Positions 60,333 through 64,000 of a stretch of DNA of 64,000 bases are shown one piece after another (the first letter of the stretch is position 1; each line of letters starts with the position of its first letter). The notes under the pieces were generated by a model. It was not told the origin of the DNA, made no database searches, and saw only the letters and a program-made list of their open reading frames with translations. The stretch is taken from assembly GCF_009910325.1 (NCBI RefSeq), contig NZ_SUMG01000004.1, forward strand, positions 1 to 64,000, given 5' to 3'. This DNA is from Isachenkonia alkalipeptolytica (GTDB lineage Bacteria > Bacillota > Clostridia > Peptostreptococcales > T1SED10-28). A program made the translations under genes and the position numbers.

Positions 60333-61585
60333 AAACCATCGTAACTCTTTTAGACGGTGTAGGGGATCTGGTCTGTGATGAACTGGGAGGAAAAACTCCC
60401 TTGGAGTATGCAAATACACCGAACTTAGACCGTATGGCTTCCTTGGGAGAGACGGGAATCATGATCCCTTACCGACTGGGGGTGCCCATCGGCACAGATT
60501 TTGCCCATTACCGGTTGTTGGGTTATCAGGAAGAAAGTTATCCGGGGCGGTCGATTGTTGACGGTCTCGCTTTTGACGTTCCGTTACATAAAGACCGTTT
60601 GTATATGGTCACCTCTTGGGCCTCAGTATATAAAGAGGAGAATTATGAAATACAAACCCGGTATCTGATGGATTTGTCTAAAGAAGATAGTTTAGAAATT
60701 GGTAGAATATTGCCCGGAAGCTTTCAAGGGTATGGTCTGCACTGGCATTATACCAACAATGGACATGGAATTTTGGAAATTTCAGGTAACAATGTGACAA
60801 CAAAGATCTCAGATCCCGACGGGATCTATCCCCTGGGATACGTTCTCCAATCGGAACCCTATGGCACCATAGATCCTGAGGCGAAAAGCACATCGGGTAT
60901 GATTAATGAGCTGATGAAAGAGGTGCACCGTCGGCTGAAGGATCATCCCGTTAATAAGAAAAGAGAAGAACAGGGACTGGAGCCGGCGAACTTTTTGCTT
61001 CCTAAATGGGCGGGAACCCCGGGGGAGATTCTCGGGTTTGCAGAGGAAAATGGTATGGCCGGAGAAATTATCGGATCCAGTGCGATGATTCGGGGCATTG
61101 CCCGTCTGTTGAAAATGGAATACACCCCCTACAACACCTTTGCCGAGGGGGTTGAAAAAGCCCTGGCTTCCTCTGCGGAATACATCCATTTGCATACCAA
61201 AGAGACGGATCAGGCCGCCCATACCAAGGACCCCTTTCAGAAAGTAAAGGTGTTGGAAAAAATTGATCCTTTGCTTGCTCCCCTAATCGATTACGGGTTG
61301 AAAGAGGATGTTCTTTTAATTGTTACCGGGGATCATACCACCCCCAGCATCGGACCGATGATCCACAGCGGAGATCCGGTGCCGATTGTATTTCTCGGAA
61401 AGCAACTTCGCGTAGATGATGTACAACGATTTGATGAACGCTCCTGCACAAAGGGGAGTATCCGAATGAAGGGTGAAGACTTTATACCGATGATTCTCAA
61501 TTATCATGGGAGGAGTCTTTTTCATGATTTTCGAGTGGGGGGAAGAAAGTCCAAATACCTACCTTCAAAGTTGAATAAGCTCTAA
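60329..61585 (+). CDS. ApgM-like (archaeal-type) phosphoglycerate mutase family protein
   Basis: The 418-residue protein belongs to the alkaline phosphatase superfamily near cofactor-independent phosphoglycerate mutase of the ApgM type: LLDGVGD and NTPNLDRMA at the N-terminus, TGDHTTPSIGPMIHSGDPVPI and RFDERSCTKGSIRMKG at the C-terminus. The nucleophile position reads PIGTDFAHYRLLGY, with Thr where ApgM has Ser. HLHTKETDQAAHTKD supplies more metal ligands. Coupling with a PP-loop gene and the Thr suggest a substrate other than 3-phosphoglycerate, e.g. a phosphonate or nucleotide ester. ATG 60329 follows GGGAGGT. Confidence 0.8.
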   Translation: MKTIVTLLDGVGDLVCDELGGKTPLEYANTPNLDRMASLGETGIMIPYRLGVPIGTDFAHYRLLGYQEESYPGRSIVDGLAFDVPLHKDRLYMVTSWASVYKEENYEIQTRYLMDLSKEDSLEIGRILPGSFQGYGLHWHYTNNGHGILEISGNNVTTKISDPDGIYPLGYVLQSEPYGTIDPEAKSTSGMINELMKEVHRRLKDHPVNKKREEQGLEPANFLLPKWAGTPGEILGFAEENGMAGEIIGSSAMIRGIARLLKMEYTPYNTFAEGVEKALASSAEYIHLHTKETDQAAHTKDPFQKVKVLEKIDPLLAPLIDYGLKEDVLLIVTGDHTTPSIGPMIHSGDPVPIVFLGKQLRVDDVQRFDERSCTKGSIRMKGEDFIPMILNYHGRSLFHDFRVGGRKSKYLPSKLNKL

Positions 61586-61708
61586 GGACTTTCTCGAAGG
61601 TAATCTTTTTTTCAGGACACTGAACGATTTGGATGAAACAATGAAAATTCAGGGAATATAATGGATTAGATAAGTGAGAAGACATAAAGATAGGAAAGAC
61701 ATAAAAAA

Positions 61709-61733
61709 GCCTCTAGATTTCTAATCTAGAGGT
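61709..61733 (-). terminator. Terminator of the PHP-domain gene
   Basis: On the minus strand CCTCTAGATT and AATCTAGAGG form a perfect stem, followed by CTTTTTTAT. It overlaps the end of the coding frame by a few codons. Confidence 0.85.
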
Positions 61734-62388
61734 TGTTTGCACTAACCGCTCTTTGAGGAACTTTTACTGTGGTCACGGGCTGATAGCCTTTTGCTGTCCA
61801 CTGAACCGGATAAACCTGTCGGGACTTTATAGCTTCGATTAAATCCTTTTCACAGTGGATCGATGAGGTAAAGCAAGTGGCCATTTTGCCAAGATCCTTT
61901 ATTTGATGGGCATCGCTGGCACCGATGATGGGCATATTGATATCGCCGGCCATGAAAAGGGCCTGTTCATTTTTTTTCGGCTCCGTGGTGCCGTTAAAGG
62001 CTTCAACGGCCCAAAACCCTTCTAAATCATAGCTATGATCCCTAAGGCTTCGGAAATTATTGCGATAGGGATGGGCGGCAATGGCAACGCCGTCGGCCTC
62101 TTCAACCAAATTAAGTAGTTTCTGGGCGGATAGGGTTTCCTCAGGAATATCATCTAAGCCGAAGACCACAAAGTCTCCTTCAGCGGTAAAAATTTCCGCC
62201 CCCACAAAGATGGGAAAATCCACTTTCTCGCTGTACTTCTTGGCAAAATCCTTAATATTATTATTATCGTGATCGGTGATGCAAATCCCGTCAAGACCCA
62301 ACTTGCGTGCTTGCCAAACCGCATCTTCCAGGGAAAGAACACTGTCACCGGAATGTCTTTTTTCGTGGACATGAAGATCAATAATCAT
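61726..62388 (-). CDS. PHP-domain phosphoesterase
   Basis: The 220-residue protein has the PHP metal motifs: IDLHVHEKRHSGDS at the start (HxH), GICITDHDN, AIAAHPYRNN and IGASDAHQIKDLG. Family members hydrolyse phosphate esters (nucleotides, histidinol phosphate, oligonucleotides). A general PHP hydrolase of this size often acts on small phosphates; the substrate is not known. ATG 62388 follows GGGGTG; a TTG five codons earlier opens the frame. It has its own terminator. Confidence 0.87.
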   Translation of the reverse strand: MIIDLHVHEKRHSGDSVLSLEDAVWQARKLGLDGICITDHDNNNIKDFAKKYSEKVDFPIFVGAEIFTAEGDFVVFGLDDIPEETLSAQKLLNLVEEADGVAIAAHPYRNNFRSLRDHSYDLEGFWAVEAFNGTTEPKKNEQALFMAGDINMPIIGASDAHQIKDLGKMATCFTSSIHCEKDLIEAIKSRQVYPVQWTAKGYQPVTTVKVPQRAVSANNL

Positions 62389-62620
62389 TTGTAAGCACCC
62401 CAATCCGAAGATTTATTCTTGAACATATAACGTCTTAAGTTTACCGAAGTTTAGAGGATAAATCCAATGAAATATTTTTATGGGATTTATGTTAATGATA
62501 AATAATTCAAATAGTTCCTTCGGAAACTCGGTGATCCGATGAAAATATATCATTCAAAAAAAAGGATAAATCCATGGGCTTGTAGAATAAAGTAAGGAAA
62601 GAAGGTTAAGGGGGATTGGT

Positions 62621-62902
62621 ATGAAAGAGAAAAATGATTTTGAAAAGGATATGGAGAACTTAGAGGATTGGCAGGAAAAACAGTACAGTCCCGGACATTA
62701 CATCGGAACCGGAAAGGTTCCCCGACCCATATTAGCGGTGAGTAAACATCCTAAACTCTTGATTGTGGCGGGAGCAATAGGGTTGCTGTTGCCCATGGCA
62801 GCCCTTATTTTTGGCGATGTGCTTTTTAGAGAGATTGCTTTTTTGTTTTTTGTTCCCCTGGTTTTTCTGATCGGCGGGATTCTTCGGATCAGGGGACGGT
62901 AA
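62621..62902 (+). CDS. Small membrane protein
   Basis: The 93-residue protein has a charged N-terminal tail of about 30 residues, a linker with GKVPRP and two membrane segments (about 46-64 and 70-87), ending in arginines. AAGGGGGA lies before the ATG. No family was recognised. The 232 bases between the PHP gene and this one are AT-rich and hold no further feature. Confidence 0.6.
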   Translation: MKEKNDFEKDMENLEDWQEKQYSPGHYIGTGKVPRPILAVSKHPKLLIVAGAIGLLLPMAALIFGDVLFREIAFLFFVPLVFLIGGILRIRGR

Positions 62903-63057
62903 ATTCTTCCCAGGGGATTCGATGCGGAGGGAAAAATACTTCCTGTCCCGATCAGTTATCCCTGGCTTTAGAAAATTATAGGTGTTCAGGTACTCAATCT
63001 GCATAAACTAATCCGTATAAGGACCCCTGGATAGCAACCAACAAAAACTAATGAAAG

Positions 63058-63102
63058 CCGCGTGAAGGATCGATCCGTTGATCGGATCTTCACGCGGTTT
63101 TT
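63058..63102. terminator. Hairpin terminator between the small membrane protein and DJ-1 genes
   Basis: CCGCGTGAAG (63058-63067) pairs with CTTCACGCGG (63088-63097), with an inner GATC stem, followed by TTTTTC. Confidence 0.85.
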
Positions 63103-63133
63103 CAATAGAAAGAACCAAAGCTTTCGTTGGAAT

Positions 63134-63880
63134 TTACTTTTGAGTAGATAAGGCTTCAATGATGGCCTGGTTAAACAGCGGGAGATCCCCGGGTTCCCGG
63201 GAAGTAATAAGGTTTCTGTCGACGAATACCGCTTCGTTTACGAATTCGCCACCGGCTTCAAAAATAGCATCCTCTACAAAATCCATAGCCGTAAGCGTTC
63301 TGCCCTCCAGCACACCGGCTCCTGCTAACAGGTAAGGTCCCCGGCAAATGGTTGCCACCGGCTTTTTTGTTTCCATAAAGTCCCGGACAAAGGCTAAGGC
63401 CTGTTCATTTAAATTCAGTACTCTGGGACTGTTGCCACCGGGAATGATTAAAATGTCGTAATCGGTAATCTCCGCATCTTCGATCAGCTTTTCGATATCC
63501 AGGGTGGTATTGGTGTTATAGGCCGCTATCTCTCCAATCTCCGGCCCGACTAGGACACATTCCACTCCGTGACGCTCCAGGTATGCTAAAGGACTGGTGG
63601 TTTCAGCATCATGAAATCCGTTGGCAAGTAAAAATATGGCTTTCATGCCGGTTAAATCAGGAGGATCCATGGCTTCTTCACTTTCCCTTTTTTCATCGGG
63701 ATCTTCTAGCGAATCTTCCACGACCTCTTCTTTTTCTTCGTCGGTCTCTTCCCCTTCGGTAAGCTCTTCCAAAGGGTTTTCCTCAGTTTCGGCTGAAGAT
63801 TCCTCCATCTCATTGTTGCAGCCAGGATTGAACAGTGTTACACAAAATATTATGACGCATAAACAGACATTTTTTTTCAT
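63134..63880 (-). CDS. Exported DJ-1/PfpI-family lipoprotein
   Basis: The 248-residue protein has a lipoprotein signal with FNPGC (Cys21), a strongly acidic linker (about 22-75) and a DJ-1/PfpI domain (about 78-245). The nucleophilic Cys is in VATICRGPYLLAGAG and the nearby Glu expected for the family is in LLANGFHDAETTSPL. Most DJ-1/PfpI proteins are cytoplasmic, so export is unusual; roles include glyoxalase, chaperone or protease-like activity. The ATG at 63880 follows AAAGGAGG; a TTG two codons earlier opens the frame. The acidic linker resembles those of the lipoproteins at 24.0 and 28.8 kb. The remaining 120 bases to the window end show no gene. Confidence 0.85.
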   Translation of the reverse strand: MKKNVCLCVIIFCVTLFNPGCNNEMEESSAETEENPLEELTEGEETDEEKEEVVEDSLEDPDEKRESEEAMDPPDLTGMKAIFLLANGFHDAETTSPLAYLERHGVECVLVGPEIGEIAAYNTNTTLDIEKLIEDAEITDYDILIIPGGNSPRVLNLNEQALAFVRDFMETKKPVATICRGPYLLAGAGVLEGRTLTAMDFVEDAIFEAGGEFVNEAVFVDRNLITSREPGDLPLFNQAIIEALSTQK

Positions 63881-64000
63881 TTTCAACCTCCTTTATATTC
63901 TATTAAAAGGAAACTTAGCGGGGCAAATAGAAATGTTGAAATTTCTGATGAGACTGGGAATACGCAAAATCTATACTTGGATATAATTATATAGGGTGCT

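Overview
The window reads as chromosome of an anaerobic, low-GC Gram-positive bacterium of the Clostridia. Supporting signs are strong AGGAGG ribosome sites throughout, a ferredoxin-domain EtfA in a lactate dehydrogenase operon, 4-hydroxybutyryl-CoA dehydratase, a glycyl-radical enzyme pair, a reductive-dehalogenase-like Fe-S protein, PyrR-type attenuation before carAB, and two genes that read only if an in-frame TGA encodes selenocysteine. Many exported proteins have very acidic linkers, which would suit an alkaliphilic or salt-tolerant Clostridium relative, but this is inference. No rRNA, tRNA or CRISPR array was seen.

Layout. 0.3-4.1 kb: an XRE/TPR regulator of the RRNPP type diverges from a 46-codon exported peptide gene; an IS200/IS605 element (tnpA plus a tnpB broken by an 8-bp repeat expansion) sits directly behind the peptide gene. 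4.2-8.7 kb: 4-hydroxybutyryl-CoA dehydratase, a lipoprotein, an OFA-type transporter and a radical SAM protein. 8.7-14.3 kb: a lactate oxidation operon (FadR/LldR-like regulator, etfB, etfA with Fe-S domain, FAD-linked D-lactate dehydrogenase, lrgA, lrgB) with two matching operators and a terminator. 14.4-21.9 kb: redox and envelope genes, including M23 peptidase plus bactofilin and a disulfide-oxidoreductase relative without its cysteines. 22-32.5 kb: an ECF sigma/anti-sigma pair, a divergent lipoprotein sharing the same ECF-like promoter, and two large membrane-anchored proteins with a common 405-residue N-terminal half but unrelated C-terminal halves. 32.5-39 kb: formyltransferase, VanW-type protein and the PyrR-attenuated carAB operon. 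39-46.8 kb: M20 peptidase, a surface protein with three FMN-attachment domains, YbaK, an exported selenocysteine lipoprotein, and a MerR-controlled ABC exporter. 47-52.9 kb: S9 peptidase, a B12-binding protein with a CarH-type W-x9-EH motif, DUF429, a selenocysteine peroxiredoxin and the RdhA-like protein. 52.9-53.6 kb: a short stretch of gene fragments. 53.8-64 kb: YjjI/YjjW, a LacI regulator, a LUD protein, a truncated antiporter, a PP-loop ATPase coupled to an ApgM-like enzyme, a PHP hydrolase and an exported DJ-1 protein.

Two dispersed repeat families cut across this map. One is a set of at least six long palindromes with arms related to CCAAAGGGGACGGAGGT, mostly between convergent genes, plus two shortened copies, one inside a broken antiporter gene. 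The other is a 580-bp unit present twice (28.2 and 39.4 kb) that carries a small gene with its own promoter and terminator; the second copy has a one-base frameshift. The signals that stand out most are the regulator/peptide pair, the two selenoproteins, the divergent ECF promoters with the swapped-domain surface proteins, and the repeat families.
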